Of a stretch of 64,000 bases of DNA, positions 1 to 12,557 are shown piece after piece. Origin of the DNA: Epiperipatus broadwayi (Eukaryota; Onychophora; Udeonychophora; Euonychophora; Peripatidae); the NCBI GenBank assembly GCA_028023455.1, contig JAQFVV010000030.1:1444501-1508500 (forward strand), read 5' to 3'. Positions within the stretch are counted from its first letter, which is position 1; each line of letters begins with the position of its first letter. The translations under genes and the position numbers were made by a program. The notes under the pieces were generated by a model. The model ran no database searches, was not told the DNA's origin, and saw nothing but the letters and a program-made list of their open reading frames with translations.

Positions 1-487
1 TAATTTGTTTTTGAAAAATATTTATATATAAAGAAGTGTTTATCAAAATTAATAAAGCGATTTATAGATTTGCAATATTGTGGAAGAATTATTCCACATG
101 TGCTACAATTGTCATCCAGTCTGGTTTTAAAATTAATTACTGACAGGAGAGAGTGTGTGACAATTCTAGCGCATGTGTTAAAGAATAGGTCCTTCCACAA
201 TATTAAAATTTTTTATAATTCTTTATTACATTTTTTAATACCCTTTAAGCGTTTTTTTAATAGTTTCAAACCAGATAAGGAATCCCATCCTTACCTTTGC
301 ATCGTGGCTATGAAAGACCTTTGCATGATCCTAAGGATAATGGGTGGGCAAAATTCTTAATAAAGGAAATTAAAAATATTTGGAAGATTACAATTCATGG
401 ATAATACTAGAACAATAAAAAATAACATTTAACTGGATTATATTTAATTGTAGGGAATTTGAATACAAACTTTAAAGCTACTTTCAG
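1..487. other. unassigned AT-rich sequence
   Basis: No supported gene. A 96-codon frame at 70-360 (+) has no recognisable domain and a hydrophobic, AT-driven composition, so I treat it as chance. Confidence 0.5.
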
Positions 488-712
488 TTATCATCTATCT
501 CATATAACCGATATACATGGCCACACACATGTGAAAAAGATAAAACTATCTCCAATATACATATTTCGTGCTGAACCAACACTCATCAGTTGGTCCAGAT
601 CATCATCTCCAACACATATACATAATCAATGCTAGGAGCAAATCTTCAAACTTTAATGGATAGGCTTCAATCCACTTTACCCTCCATCCATCCATAGTAT
701 TGAAAATCTGAT
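488..712 (-). mobile_element. HHR-B repeat, single copy
   Basis: Copy of the repeat family called HHR-B here, in minus orientation. It shares the family's ordered landmarks: a segment like 'catcagttggtccagat', the 'actttaatgga' block near 651-661 and the 'gaaaatctga' block near 700. It is diverged from the 17-60 kb copies, yet its hammerhead (551-600) is the most canonical in the window, so it may represent an older or sister subfamily. Confidence 0.75.
551..600 (-). ncRNA. hammerhead ribozyme (type I), HHR-B, best conserved
   Basis: Read on the minus strand. Core CUGAUGA is the complement of 583-589. Stem II follows with GUGUU pairing AGCAC around a GGUUC loop, so the conserved G10.1-C11.1 closing pair is present. 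GAAA is the complement of 564-567. Stem III is UAU/GUA with no loop, then the cleavage dinucleotide UA. Stem I pairs CCAA with UUGG, then AUCU with AGAU across a 3-nt bulge (GGA). A bulge in stem I is typical of natural hammerheads with loop-loop contacts. All invariant core bases are present. The fold was done by hand and activity is not shown. Confidence 0.8.
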
Positions 713-1152
713 ATGTGGAAGTGGCAATAAAAATAATAGGTTAGAGAGATATTACAATATATAAATTTAACAGATAATAAGTACAGTGAGAAATTTAGAT
801 ATAGAGACAGAAATGAAGTACCTGTGATAATGGACATGGAAACATCCAAATGGACTAGTGAATGCATTACTGTATATGTTGATTAACAAAAACACATTGA
901 TTAATGAAATATAATATATACTAATGCAGAATTAGAAAGCCAAAAGTTATCCTAAACTTCAAAAATATTCCGGTGAATTTAAATAAGAATTTACAATTAT
1001 TTCAGAAAGATAACTGGTTAGCAGTTTTTGAATTTACATCTGAGACATGGCAATATTTAAAGAACGAGGATATGGAAATATTTTTTAAATGATCCACTCA
1101 AAAGAACTGAATATGGGAATTCTGTAAAATGATATGAAAAAAAAATTTCATG
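713..1152. other. unassigned AT-rich sequence
   Basis: No supported gene or repeat. The 66-codon minus frame at 667-867 overlaps the end of the HHR-B repeat and has no domain signal. Confidence 0.5.
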
Positions 1153-1226
1153 CCGATGTAAGCTGCCTTACAAGCAGTTGTCCCGGGTTAGCGGGTTCGC
1201 TTCCCGGCCGATGCTATGACACATGA
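1153..1226 (+). mobile_element. tRNA-derived SINE, 5'-truncated
   Basis: The 3' part of the tRNA-like SINE seen intact at 52.5 and 61.3 kb: the 'gccttacaagcagttgtc' block, a B-box-like 'gggttcgcttcc', then 'gatgctatgacacatgaaaa'. The A-box half is lost or scrambled. Confidence 0.75.
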
Positions 1227-2690
1227 AAATAAAATATTTTCGTTAAGAAAAATTATTTCAATAACAGAAAAAGACGACGCTATTAATAAAAAGGGCAAGA
1301 TAAAAGTTAAGAAAATTTTATAAAAAACTACAATAATAAAGTACAAAAAATAAATGGCTCATATCTTTTAATTAAAGAAGTAAATAAAATCTGGGGAAAA
1401 TTAAATATGCATCACTAGAGGGGGTTAGTTTAGTGCAAAAAAAAAAAAAGAGCTTTGAAAATCAAAATGGAGACAGGAATAAAACAAAATTTTACATTCT
1501 AAATATGAATTATGTGGAGATGGAAGAGTGTGCAAAAATTTTCGAAAAGACTTAAATGATATCAAAATAAGATCAATACTGAAGCTGAAAATATTTATTA
1601 TAACAGAAAAGGGAGTGATTCATCGTTTAGGACAAGGGCGGGAAGTTGAGACAAAGGAACGTAATATAGGCGAAAAAATTTAGGTTTATTAAATATGTGT
1701 GAGTGCAGAATAGAAAATGTTACGAGAATGTAATTTTTTTAAAAAAGGAAATAAGTGATGAGTGCGGGATATGTAAAGCACGATGAGAAAATTAAGTAGT
1801 TGAATTTTATTTAGGATTACTAAAAGAGAGAAATCAGGATTAAAATAATAAAAAAAAACCAATGATGAAAAAAAATATAAATGGATTAATATTCATATGC
1901 TATCTAATTCTTTACAAAGTAACTTCGGTTACGAAGAAACTACATTTCATCGCATCGCAAGTTTTTTGCTTATTGTTATTAAATTTCTGTAGGTAAAAAT
2001 AGCATATCAAGTAAGACATAAATATTTTCTTTCTCATTTAAAAATAAAAATACTTTATTATTGAGATTAAAATGTTTACTAACCTGTATTTTTTGTTCAA
2101 AAAGCCCGAGAATTTAAATTAATATACTGACTGCAAAATATATATTACTCTTTTTTTTTATAAATATAGTCAATCAGTAAAATATTATATATCATAGTCG
2201 TCGAAGAATCATAAATTTTAAAATAACTCTAAAATTCGATATATTTAAAAAAAAATTAAACTCAAGCGAGGAATCAGATATTAGATGACATTTTAAAAAA
2301 ACCTAAGACTAGTTTTCTCATCAAATTCGAGACTTCCTTTAAGCTTTCGAGATTTCAATAATAATGCCTTTTTTCATTCGAATATTCGTTAACGTTAATC
2401 GGACTTGAATATTTTTCAAAATAATTAAAACGCTATATTTCATACAGGTAAACAAATATTTTTTAACAATTTTATTTATTCAATAATGATATTTAAAAAT
2501 GCCTGAATCATATTTTTTTTTGCTAGTTTAAGAAATAGCCCTAAGGATTAATTTTGGTTTTACTCATTAGTTAATATAAATATACTCTGTTGAATTTAAT
2601 TTCATATTAAAGATGTAGACAACATAGCAGTTCTTAAACAATTTAATATGACAATAAGTGAATCATAATTATTTACCTGTTAATACAATA
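1227..2690. other. unassigned AT-rich sequence
   Basis: I see no coding signal, RNA gene or recognisable repeat here, only A/T runs. Confidence 0.5.
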
Positions 2691-2746
2691 TCAACACAAA
2701 TCACTTTATTAGTCAAAATCAACACAAATCACTTTATTAGTCAAAA
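2691..2746. repeat. 28-bp tandem duplication
   Basis: A 28-bp unit beginning 'tcaacacaaatcactt' occurs twice head to tail with no visible difference. This suggests a recent replication-slippage duplication. Confidence 0.9.
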
Positions 2747-3189
2747 TAAGTCATAGATCACATGACCATATTCTCTTAAGCTTGTAAGTTATAAACAATG
2801 AGGATTGCCAATTCCTCAACAAGCTTTGTGATAAATGCTTAGCCAGAGAAAGCATTTAAAATATCACTGTCAGGAACCCCTGACAATGGTTTAAATCACT
2901 TTATTCTTTTGCATGGTGTAAAATGGCATCTTAAACGAAGTCAGCAGTGCATTTGCGTAGGTTATGTATCAAGAAACCGTGTTAATTAAATTAAATGCCC
3001 ACCACCACCCCAAAAAACATATTTACACAAATCTAACGAATTATTTCTGGTCCAGATTCTTTTTTTTTTTTGTCTTGTACCATTTTAATAAAAACTTTTT
3101 CAATAATAATATTATGTCCTCATTCCTCAATTTCGTTATAATTACTGTATTTATGCAAAAAATCATTAACATCTTTCACTCTTTTTAAA

Positions 3190-4440
3190 TTTCCATTTTC
3201 CATATAATTTATCCTGATACCCTTCTAACATCCACAACAAAAGTAAATGTTCAATACTTTACCATCTCCACATATGTCTAATCAATAATCCACATCCTTG
3301 TTCCATTTTGCCTTTTTTCTCTAGTACAGCATATAAAGTTCTTGGCCTTATGCCACATAACAATAAGTCCTCTGATGATATCGTTTCGTATAATTTTTAT
3401 GAAACTTCAAATTATTTTTTTAAAATTCATATTCGTTTTCCATAATTCATGTCATTAATCAATTTACTTTTTCCCCATCCCTCATGTTTATATGTTATGC
3501 AATTTCTACAAATCCTCTTATATAAATACTGATCATGGAAATAAATGATCAATTTAATATAAAATCTTTCTTGCCCAATGTATTTTACTAATCTGTTTTC
3601 ATTCATAATTTTGAAAATGTGATATATTAAAGAATTGCATATGAATATATAAAGTATATAGAAGAATGTATTAGTACTAATATTGAAACCTTTGAAACAT
3701 TTTTAATTTACTTTTTTTTTTTTTCATTAAAAACATGAATAGTCTCATTGCTGTCCACAATTCATCATTCAATGCACATCTACCTACTTCCTTTTAATCA
3801 AAATTACCTCAAATTCCACAACTCAACCAGAATAGCCAAGAAAATAGTCTAAAACAATACCAATGGTTTCACTGCTACAAGCATACTTCTCAAGTGTAGA
3901 GAATTACAAAATAACATAATTAAACTAAACATTTCATTACCCACAATTCCATATCCTGTACACCCTTAATATTAAAAGAACTTTTGTATATTATCTAAAA
4001 AAAAATTTTGGGCATTCCTGGCCAATACAAAGTGTCATTTTTAAATGTCAAAGCAGGCACCATTATTTCTGTCAATAATTTTACATTCATTATTATATAA
4101 GAAACATACCAAATTTTTAATTCATTTATTTTCTTTTAGCAAAAAAAGCAATACCTAAACTCCATTTCAAGACAAATATTTCCCAGTTTCTTTCAATTTT
4201 ATTCCCCTTAAGTATTAAAATCTTAAATTTTTTTTCACTGAATTTAATTTTTATATTAGCTCTATATCTTCCACACTATTACAAAAAGTGTCATATCGGC
4301 AAAACAAAATATATATATATATTTTCTTGGCTCCAACTATAGAAGTCCTCAACTCTCAACCTCTAATTATTTTAGAAATAAAATAAGAAAGATGATAATG
4401 CACATCACATTTAACTTCAACTCGTTCTATGTCCCCAATT
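3190..4440 (-). pseudogene. degenerate non-LTR retrotransposon (LINE) fragment
   Basis: Minus-strand relic. The complement of about 4290-4312 reads FADMT-like, matching the reverse-transcriptase catalytic box FADD. The flanking T/C-rich text resembles the better preserved LINE copies at 24.2-24.5 and 41.5-41.7 kb in order and composition. There are many stops and no intact frame. Limits are approximate. Confidence 0.45.
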
Positions 4441-4639
4441 CCTACTTATAAAAGTTATCCTTGTGTCATATATACTGTAATGGGAATTAAGATCCTTAAT
4501 TAAACTTTTACAACTTTTTAAAACTTTTACAACTTGCACTTTTTAATTTTTAGACTTAATTATTTATTCTAATTTCATAAAATCATATTATTTTGCAAAC
4601 AAGACCTTTTTAAAAACCCATTACTCAAGCAGGAGAGTA

Positions 4640-5640
4640 AATACGATTAACACTTACATATCAATCATACTCCCGGTGAGATTGTGATTAAATAAAATAT
4701 TAAACCGACAGTCATCTTTCAGACCAAAATAGCTCCCCAGCTGCATAAAATTTGAAACATGAAACATCTCATGGGGAAATTTATAGGGTTTAAAATCCAG
4801 GGCACCATCCAATACATGAGATTGGAACTCATGAGATGTCACACGTTTCAAGCGCTTGACCCATGGCTAGTTCTTCACATGAGATGGGCTGCACATTTGA
4901 TTATGAATGGAGAGAGAGACGGAAAAAACGACATTAATAATTTTAAACAAAATTTATTTTAAAAACAAGGATAATAATTATAAACGTAATAATAATAATA
5001 AGAGATAATTAAAATGTAAACACATAAGAAATATTACACATTTAACAAATTTTGCATACTTATTTTAACGAATAAGATTTAAAAGTTTTTATCCTGATAT
5101 TAATAAATATTTACCTAGAATTTATAGCACTGCTTTTGGACTTTATTTGTCATTTCAACATTGTCTTTGTAGCAGTTCTATTAGTCTTTAATTTCCGTGG
5201 TAGGTATCATAGTTCCTGGATTTTTTTTGTAGTTGTAGTTGGGTGATCACCCCTTTTGTCCTCGGATCTGGTTAGTTTCTTGGTCCTGGCATTGGTATTT
5301 CTCACTGAAAGACAGCTTCTTGATTTCTTGTTCTTGGTGGCCTGGTTTACAAAATTTTCACTTAAGTTAGTAGGGCGGGTTGAAATTTCGGCAGAAGGCG
5401 AGTCATAGTAATTTGTTACGGCATTTTGCTAAATGGCACATGGGAGAAGAGTGGAGAAAATGACTGAACACAACATTCGGTTCTAGCCAATCATTCTTTT
5501 TAATCTGGTTTGAACTGAACTTTCTGAACCTAACTTCAAACTTAACAACTGAACTCAACTGACTGAAACTTTATCTGAACTCAAAACTGAAGACAATAGA
5601 GCGTGTGTGCCCTTTATATTACTCTGACCCCACATTTGCT
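4640..5640 (-). other. possible LTR-like or promoter-bearing repeat
   Basis: On the minus strand a TATA-like 'atataaag' (about 5615) is followed by a stretch with repeated 'ttgagttcag' motifs, then a GC-richer, partly open segment (about 5170-5400). A block near 4850 ('agcgcttgacccatggctag') recurs in altered form near 56590, which again lies to the left of a TATA-bearing segment (57250-57310). The two regions may be copies of one family, but I cannot classify it. Confidence 0.3.
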
Positions 5641-6074
5641 CTAGCTTCAATACATTTTATCTCTAAAAAATTTAATTATAATTTACATTTCTCTATTTCT
5701 GTTTTGGAATTTTAATTACAGAGATTAGAAATTGTTGAACTAATCAATCTGGAATTTTAATCTCCAGAGCCTGATTATTTTTGTACAAACTATTTTCATT
5801 AATCCTAAACTTTTTATTTTTATTTTAATTAAAAATGCTTTTTTTTCTTAAAGAATAGTTTTGTTAAAATAATATTGTATAAAAGAAAGACAAGTTATAA
5901 TTATTAGTTTCTAACTTATCTCTAAATTTCCCTGTATTTTAATTTCTATATTTTCAAGCTATTGATTCTGATATGTATTTTTTTAAATTTTATATATTTT
6001 TTAATAAATAAAAACAAGTGAACTATATAACTCGTATATACACATACACTTGCGCAACACGTGCATATACATAC
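5641..6074. other. unassigned AT-rich sequence
   Basis: No supported gene. The 114-codon minus frame at 5946-6290 crosses the start of the gypsy LTR and is a chance frame. Confidence 0.5.
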
Positions 6075-6553
6075 TGTTACAATACATATATAATATGTTA
6101 AATATTGCATATAAAGAATTAATGTAGGTATTTTGTTAAAATATTTTAAAATAAATACTAAAATTATTTGAAAGTTTTCTATTTGTTTTATGTATAGATT
6201 TTTAATAAGATAAATTGTTACATAATTTCCCGCTAAAGGAAAAACATTCAGATTTTGAACTATATTTGCTGAAAATTTGATATGGATCAAGAAGAATATG
6301 GTTTGAACAGAAGATTTTCCCAGTGAATTTTGCCTTCATAGAATTACAAAGCAGTCCTAAAGACAGTTATAAGTTGCACAGGGCTTTTATATTATTTTGA
6401 TTACATAATGGCATATATGATTAACTCATAATCTATGTATACATGTACGTAGCAATTAATTTGCTAATTTAATAAATTCTGCTATACAAATCGACTTATG
6501 TATGTAGGATTATTTCTTAAGAGGTAATTGCTGTTAATTAGTACCATTACACA
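6075..6553 (+). repeat. 5' LTR of Ty3/gypsy element
   Basis: Aligns by eye over its length with 10205-10737. Both begin TGTT with an 'acatatataatat' block. They share 'tttctattt.ttttat.tatagatttttaata', 'tggatcaag', 'catatatgattaactcataatctat', and both end near 'gctgttaattagta'. The copies differ at many sites, and the 3' LTR carries an extra segment of about 55 bp near 10380-10440, so the insertion is old. Confidence 0.85.
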
Positions 6554-9500
6554 GCATGTAATTTGGTGCAGCCTCTTAGTCTGAGGGGTGGACTATATGA
6601 ACTGAAATTAAATTTGTATAAAACCAGGCACACGAAAAAACAAGAGAGTCAAGTGATGATAAATGAATTTCAGGTGAATAGTCGTTCAAAATGGCCTGTA
6701 TATAGGAAAAAAATTGAGAAGTTATTCTTAAGATATGGTCTCACAGATGACGAAGTCAGAGTAGCCACACTACTTTGTTATCCTGTTTAAAAGATGATTG
6801 AATTTGTGAACCATCACTTAGTGATCCAACAGAACAGTAAAGTTTTTATACTCTGTAGTAACAAAAAGACAACAATTACTTTAATCCTCAGCTGTCATTG
6901 CATGTGACTCCTCTCCATTTTGGAACATTGTAAATTCGTGGTAAGAAACAGAGAGCACAATCAAGCCCTAAGAGAGCTTATGAAAGATTGACTCTTTGAA
7001 GATTACCTAGAAGAATCATTATTAGAACAGGTATAATGGGGATATATGATGATTGTCTGAGACAATAGTAAATGGTTATTAGCTGATGAACTAATAAAGA
7101 ACAAGTGCAGGAATTTCAAAACACTAATATGTTAGAAGCTAATAAGATAGTAATTAATAAAATGGGAAATATGAATAAAATTATTTGCGTTTATTATGGA
7201 AAACCAAACTATATAATTAAAGGCACGAAATATGTATATTGGAGATCATTAATCTTTTTCACATGTGTGTCAATTTTATGAAATAGTGTGGATGGTTGAA
7301 GAAAGCTTGAAAGTCTGTATTCAAATCTCTTATATTCCATTTAGGCACAGGTATGTAAAATGCACTTGTATTTAAAATATTAAAGAATGTAAGTGGAAAA
7401 CAGAGAATTGTAGGAAGTTACTGAGAGAAAGGATACCTCCAAAAAATGTGTACAAAACCAATAAAGATTACAAATTAGTAATCAGTTCACTGCGAAGAAG
7501 AAAACCAGCTTAATAGATTAAAACAATGAAAATTAAGGATTTAGAGCAAAGCATGCTACCTGTCACAATTTTCAACAAACAAATAGTTATGGAAATTGAT
7601 ATCAATGCTGGTGTTACTATTCTTATTTTTAAGGACTGGGGAAAAAATAACCCCAAACTAATAAAATTCCAAGTTTGAGTAAGACCATTTTGAAAGTGAA
7701 CGATGTAAGTGGAAATTTGATTAAAATTATAGGAAGCCTAAAAGTGCTAATACAAATTTAAAAAAAAAAAAAATTGATTTACAGAATTATGTGGTAAAGG
7801 GTGGCATAAATCCTATCATTGGAGGAGAGTGATTTGACTCATTAGTAATCAAAATGTGTGATAAAGAAAATTGGTGGAACAGGAAGTAAAAAAGACATTT
7901 CCAAATCTGTTTCAAGCCGCTTGAGAGCTATTTAAAATCTCTTCAATAGAAATTCCATACATATGTAAACCATGAAAACTGTGGTAAGTTCTGCATGGTG
8001 GGCAACTTCTATTGTAGTTGTGACAAAACCTGACAGACAAATATGTATTTGCAGTGACTATTGTCACAGGGTAAATAAATACAAAAAGTTTAGTATCCAA
8101 TTTGAAATGTTTGTGAAATATTGACAAAAATGGAGCAGGCTGGTTATTACCCAAAGGTTGACTTGCAAGCTGGTTTACATCAGATACCAGTGTCACTGAG
8201 ACCTGTTGGGATACTTGTGCTAACCATTTGCAACAAATTTCCTTATGGAGTCATTGCCTCAAATATATAATGGATACTGTTTCAACAGATGGATGGAGTG
8301 ATTCCATATTTAGATGATATTTTTGTTATTGCACATTTCAAAAAGAGTCTATACTAAAGATTATTACAAATCGGTGAGAAGCTTGAAAATATTGGTGCAA
8401 GTATAAATGCAGCCAAATGTATATGGATAGTTAGAGAGTCGAAATTCTTAAGACACTGCAAGAAATCCAATCCATAAAATTTTAAAAGTTGTAACCAGAC
8501 TGAAAAACTGCAAAAAAATTATAGGCATTTCTTGGTCTTATACATTTTTTTGAGATTTTTTTTAAAGCTAAAGGCACATATAGCCCAGCCCTTATATGAT
8601 TTGTTAAATAACGAGTAGAAATAGATTTAAGCATAAAAATGCATTTACATAAATAAAAATGTTGTCATTGGAAAGTTTATTATTTCATCATGACAATAAT
8701 ATGACATAATTTTAACTGATGTTGCATCAGAATATGGAATAGGTGATTTTAAGTAATATAATGGTTAATGGAGAAAGGTCTATTGTTTACGTCTCGTGAA
8801 CTAGATAAAGAAACATTGGTTATGGTTTTCACTAAAAAAAAAATTCCATCACTATTTGTGCAGTCGATCTTTTAAGTTAATTACAGATCACAGGCTATTA
8901 TTAGGAATTTTTGCAAAAAACAACAGCCGTTGATCATCCAAGTCCCAGGATGCTATGCTAGGTAAACCTGCTGGCAGGATCCAGAAATGGAGGGTAAAAC
9001 GGCATATAGATGCCCCCTTATGGATTCCAAATAAGTATGAGCCTGTAGAAATAAATATAGGAATAAATTATATAGATGAATAAATTCAAAAATAATCAGT
9101 ATCTGGAACTATTGCTAAATGGACAATGAATGACCAGCTTGTGAATTGGATAAGAAAAAGTTAGCCAAATTGTCAACTGCAAATTCTGCGTAAAGCCTTT
9201 TGGGTATAGAAAAAGGATTCTGCTTGCAAAGACTATTATTAATGAAGATAAAGTTGTTATACCTATTACAGGCCATGAAAAAATACTAAAACTACTACAT
9301 CAAGATCATCCAGGAGTAGTTTGGGCAGAAATGACCTGAGGATATGTATGGCAACTAGATATAAATAAACAAATTGGAAAATATATAAAAAAAATGATTC
9401 CTGCCAAACAGTGTGGCCAAGTGCTACCAAGTGAGAACAGTATATATGGATCATTGGTTTCTAATATTTGTGGATACATACTCTAGATGGGCAGAGTATA

Positions 9501-10204
9501 AAATTGTAAAGAGTAGGAAACTTTCCAAACTATTGAAAATATTTGCTTACTATGTATATTCTATGACGATAGTGACAAACAATGGTATAGGATTTGTGGT
9601 TTGAAGAGTTTCTATCTGATATTTTAACCTCTTCCATGCCATCCAGAGTCAAATGGAATAGCAGAGAAGGTTGTGCAACAATTTAAATTGGCACTGTGAA
9701 AGATCATAAATTTTAAGTGGAAAAAACTGCATAAAATAGTGTTTTTCCAGCACTGTACACAATAATGGGTAAATCTCCAGCTGAATTGATGTTTGGCCAA
9801 AAACTAAAAAAAATAAACTACCATAATACCGGAAGAACCAGATAGAATAGCAGAAGCTGCTACTTCAAATACATTGAGGGACACAAAATTTGGATAGGAT
9901 GCAGGTTAAAAAAATATTGGTTGAAAGGTGAAGTGGTCAAACATTTATCTATGTAGGTGTGATAGAAGTGCATCTTGAAAATGGGACTAGTCTATGACGT
10001 TAAAAGTGCAAATGTATGAGACGTTATCAAGTAAACCAATTGGAAATAATGAACAAGTAAATAATGAGCAAATGAATGATCCATTAGCGAAAGAAAACAG
10101 CGAAAATACTATTTTGTTAAGGAGATCCAAGAGAATTAAAAGAATCAATCCTCTTCTATCGGAAAGATTGTATTACTTCAGAGTGATCATTTCTGGGGGG
10201 TAAT
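6554..10204 (+). pseudogene. decayed Ty3/gypsy gag-pol polyprotein
   Basis: Internal region of an LTR retrotransposon, broken by many stops and frameshifts. In order: a Gag start (6563-6790) with a W-x-x-Y...DD(E)V-R-x-ATLL pattern typical of K02A2.6-like gypsy Gag; an aspartic protease start near 7588 (MEIDINAGV, where MELDTGA is expected, so the catalytic triad is lost); RT pieces near 8000-8130 (WAT-IVVVTKPD) and the catalytic YLDDI at about 8307; RNase H near 8800-8910 (SRELDKE, LITDHR); an integrase zinc-binding remnant near 9270; integrase core near 9440-9660 (VDTYSRWAE, VTNNG, PESNGIAEK); and a C-terminal tail at 9994-10203 with RRSKRIKR. Order protease-RT-RNase H-integrase identifies Ty3/gypsy. 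No functional product is expected. Closest clade (K02A2.6/Mag-like) is inferred from motif wording only. Confidence 0.85.
7225..7330 (+). mobile_element. HHR-B fragment, truncated inside the ribozyme
   Basis: Starts with the 3' half of the hammerhead (GCAC-GAAA-UAU-GUA-UA-UUGG at about 7224-7243) and runs into the family's 3' part ('gtgtggatggttgaag', 'gaaagtctgtattc'). The 5' half, including CUGAUGA, is missing. It lies inside the decayed gypsy interior, so it inserted later or by recombination. Confidence 0.65.
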
Positions 10205-10737
10205 TGTTGTATACACATATATAATATATTAAATATTATATTTAAAGAATTTATATATGTATTTTATGAAAATAATTTAAAATAAGTATACTAAAATTAT
10301 TTGACAGTTTTCTATTTATTTTATATATAGATTTTTAATATGGTAAATTGTTATATAATTTCCTCCTGAAGGAAAAAGATGTTTAATCAAAAGAACAATT
10401 GTAACAAAAAGGAGAAAAATAATGAAATGACCAGATTTTCTGTCACATTGGAATTTTGGACTGCAGCTGCTGACGATTTGATATGGATCAAGAATATCAT
10501 GGTTTGGACAGATTTTCCCAGTAAATTTCACCACTATAGTGTTCCAAAACAGATCTAGGGATAATTACAGTCTATACAAATCTTTATATTATTTTAAATA
10601 AGCTGTAGGGCATATATGATTAACTCATAATCTATATACATAATAATTAATTTGCTAATTTAATGAATTCTGTTGTACAAATTTATTTATGTGTACAGGA
10701 TTATTTGATAAGAGATAATTGCTGTTAATTAGTAACA
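10205..10737 (+). repeat. 3' LTR of Ty3/gypsy element
   Basis: Partner of 6075-6553. It is preceded by a G-run ('ctgggggg', 10193-10200) that fits a polypurine tract. I could not find a convincing target-site duplication outside the two LTRs, as expected for an old copy. Confidence 0.85.
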
Positions 10738-10739
10738 AC

Positions 10740-12110
10740 CTAGCACCTTATAAAGAGTTAATTATTTTTAACAATCTTTTCTCAAAGATTCTCTATAATC
10801 AATTTCTATTCATTCCACTATAAGCTTTTTCTATATCTAAAAATTCAATAAGTAATATTTTGTTTTCCTTCTACAACATATTTAGTCAATTGAGGCACAA
10901 TAAATAAATGATCTTTTATTTGTTTCCAGGTATGAAATCCCATTTTCCCAAAATTTCTTCTTATTTTATTCAAATCCTAATCCTATTCATTAAAATATAT
11001 TCAAATAATTTATAAACTATGGAAATTATTGTCATGATTTTATATAAGACTTGTATCTTTTCATTTATCTGGGATCTTATTACTAGCCATAATTTTGTTA
11101 AATTTTTTTTTTTTTAAATAAATTTTATATATTTTTCCATATATATTAGTATAATTGCTGTATATAGGAGGTCCTTGACTTTAATACATTCTACTTTCGT
11201 ACAATTCCCTATTTCATATGAGGGCAACACTTGATTTTTTTTATATATTGCTTTACCTTTGTACATTTCAACTTTCGTACATGTTTCAGGAACCAATTAG
11301 GTACGAAAGTCGAGGCACCTGTGTTATCGTTTTTCAATCTAGTTACTGCTCTTTTCAATTTTATATTCATTGCCATCCATCTTTTTATAAATTAATATCT
11401 TTATTGCATCATATTCATTTACCAACTCTCCATTCAATGTTCTTATTAAAATTCTTTTAAGTATTTTTTTGAGTTCTTCCCCATCCTTGCACTCTCTTCC
11501 GTCTGTTTTTAATGTAACATTTGTTTTCTTTCTTAATTTTTTATGAATCTGAAAAATTTTCATAAACTTTTCTGCATTGTTAATTTCTTCCATTAAGTTC
11601 TTATTAAGTTCAGTCCTTTGCTTCTTAATTTATTTTTTTTAAATAGCTATTTAATCTAAATATTACATCTCCTAATTGCTTGTTAACAATCTTTTTATAG
11701 TTCTAATTAGTCTTCCTTCTTTTACACTTTTCTTAATTTTTCTCTTCACTTTTTTTATGAATCCTGTTTGTTCTACATAAACATTCCTTTACAATTTTGT
11801 TCACACATGCATTCATTTTACATAACTTTTAAAATCACATTAGATATTATTAAATCTCATTAATTATTTTTCATCCATCCCTATCAATTCTGTAAATTTC
11901 ATTATTTAATTTTTTAGATATTTTTTAATTCTATTAAGATAAAATTTATGATCACTATTATATCTTTTTTCTTCCTCATGAAATAATTCTTTTTTTACAT
12001 TCTAATACATAGTATACTTTATTTAAATTGTTATCATTTTTTAATCATCCTTTCTCATGAATCTTCTTTAATAAGGTTCACTTCATATCACTTCTAATTA
12101 AACTTTTTGT
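10740..12110 (-). pseudogene. LINE relic (reverse transcriptase region)
   Basis: On the minus strand, the complement near 10817-10860 reads FLDIEKAYSGMNRN, the RT domain block usually written F-D-x-x-KAYD-x-V-x-R. A second open stretch (11339-11593) resembles the linker between endonuclease and RT. The end near 11950 ('tttatgatcactatta') parallels the block at 25755-25780 in the better preserved copy. Frames are broken throughout. It is interrupted by a small MITE-like piece and then ends at the HHR-A insertion. Confidence 0.65.
11159..11325. repeat. MITE-like element with imperfect inverted ends
   Basis: The left edge 'taggaggtccttgacttt' and right edge 'gaaagtcgaggcacctgtgt' are imperfect inverted copies, and internal 'cttcgtac' motifs are repeated. 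Size and inverted ends suggest a non-autonomous DNA element inserted in the LINE relic. Confidence 0.45.
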
Positions 12111-12556
12111 ATTATTCTTTTAAGCCAATAAACATCACATAATCACCACTTCTTATGTTTGCTTATAACTGTTTTAATAACAGTTATAAGCAAGCATAAG
12201 AAGTAGTAATCATGTGATGTTTATTGGCTTAAACCAATTTTGCCTAATAGGATAGTGGTGGCTATGGTTATTAAAGAACCAAAGACATCAAAATGTATAG
12301 GTACTGAACTGAGTTCAGACCTATATGACTATATAAGCTAATGGGCTTGGATTGAAAATATTAAGGTGTTTTCATAAGACTCATAGTTTTGTAATTAAGT
12401 GGAGATAAAAGGTGGCTGTTAGAGGGTTGCATTACATCTTAAGATATAGGTGCAGTGCTATCAGATCCAAGGCTCCTCACTGACGAAGGCCACAAGCCAG
12501 AAATTAGTCTGGGGATGCGGCAATACGTATAGTGAGTTTTGCCTATATTATTCTTT
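12111..12556 (+). mobile_element. HHR-A repeat with 11-bp target-site duplication
   Basis: An HHR-A unit (about 12122-12545) in plus orientation flanked by the perfect direct repeat TATTATTCTTT at 12111-12121 and 12546-12556. Its first 110 bp form a head-to-head inverted pair (12123-12177 with 12180-12234), so the copy holds a short inverted piece plus one long unit. It sits in a LINE relic, which dates it as younger than that LINE. Confidence 0.85.
12474..12515 (+). ncRNA. hammerhead ribozyme (type I), HHR-A
   Basis: Stem I 5' strand UCCUCA (12474-12479), core CUGACGA (12480-12486), stem II GGC/GCC around CACAA flanked by an A.A mismatch, GAAA (12500-12503), a weak stem III UU/AG, cleavage site UC, then stem I 3' strand UGGGGA. 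Position 7 of the core tolerates C. Stem III carries a U.G pair. The fold is by hand. Confidence 0.7.
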
Positions 12557-12557
12557 C

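Noticed and set aside
6563-6790. Small intact host gene
   Set aside because: It directly follows an LTR and matches the start of a gypsy Gag; it is the first fragment of a dead polyprotein.
10471-10505. Hammerhead-like text in the gypsy 3' LTR: CUGACGA, a UUGAU/AUCAA stem, then GAAU
   Set aside because: The A after GAA that must pair with U before the cleavage site is replaced, and the 5' LTR reads CUGAAAA at the same place, so there is no conserved core.
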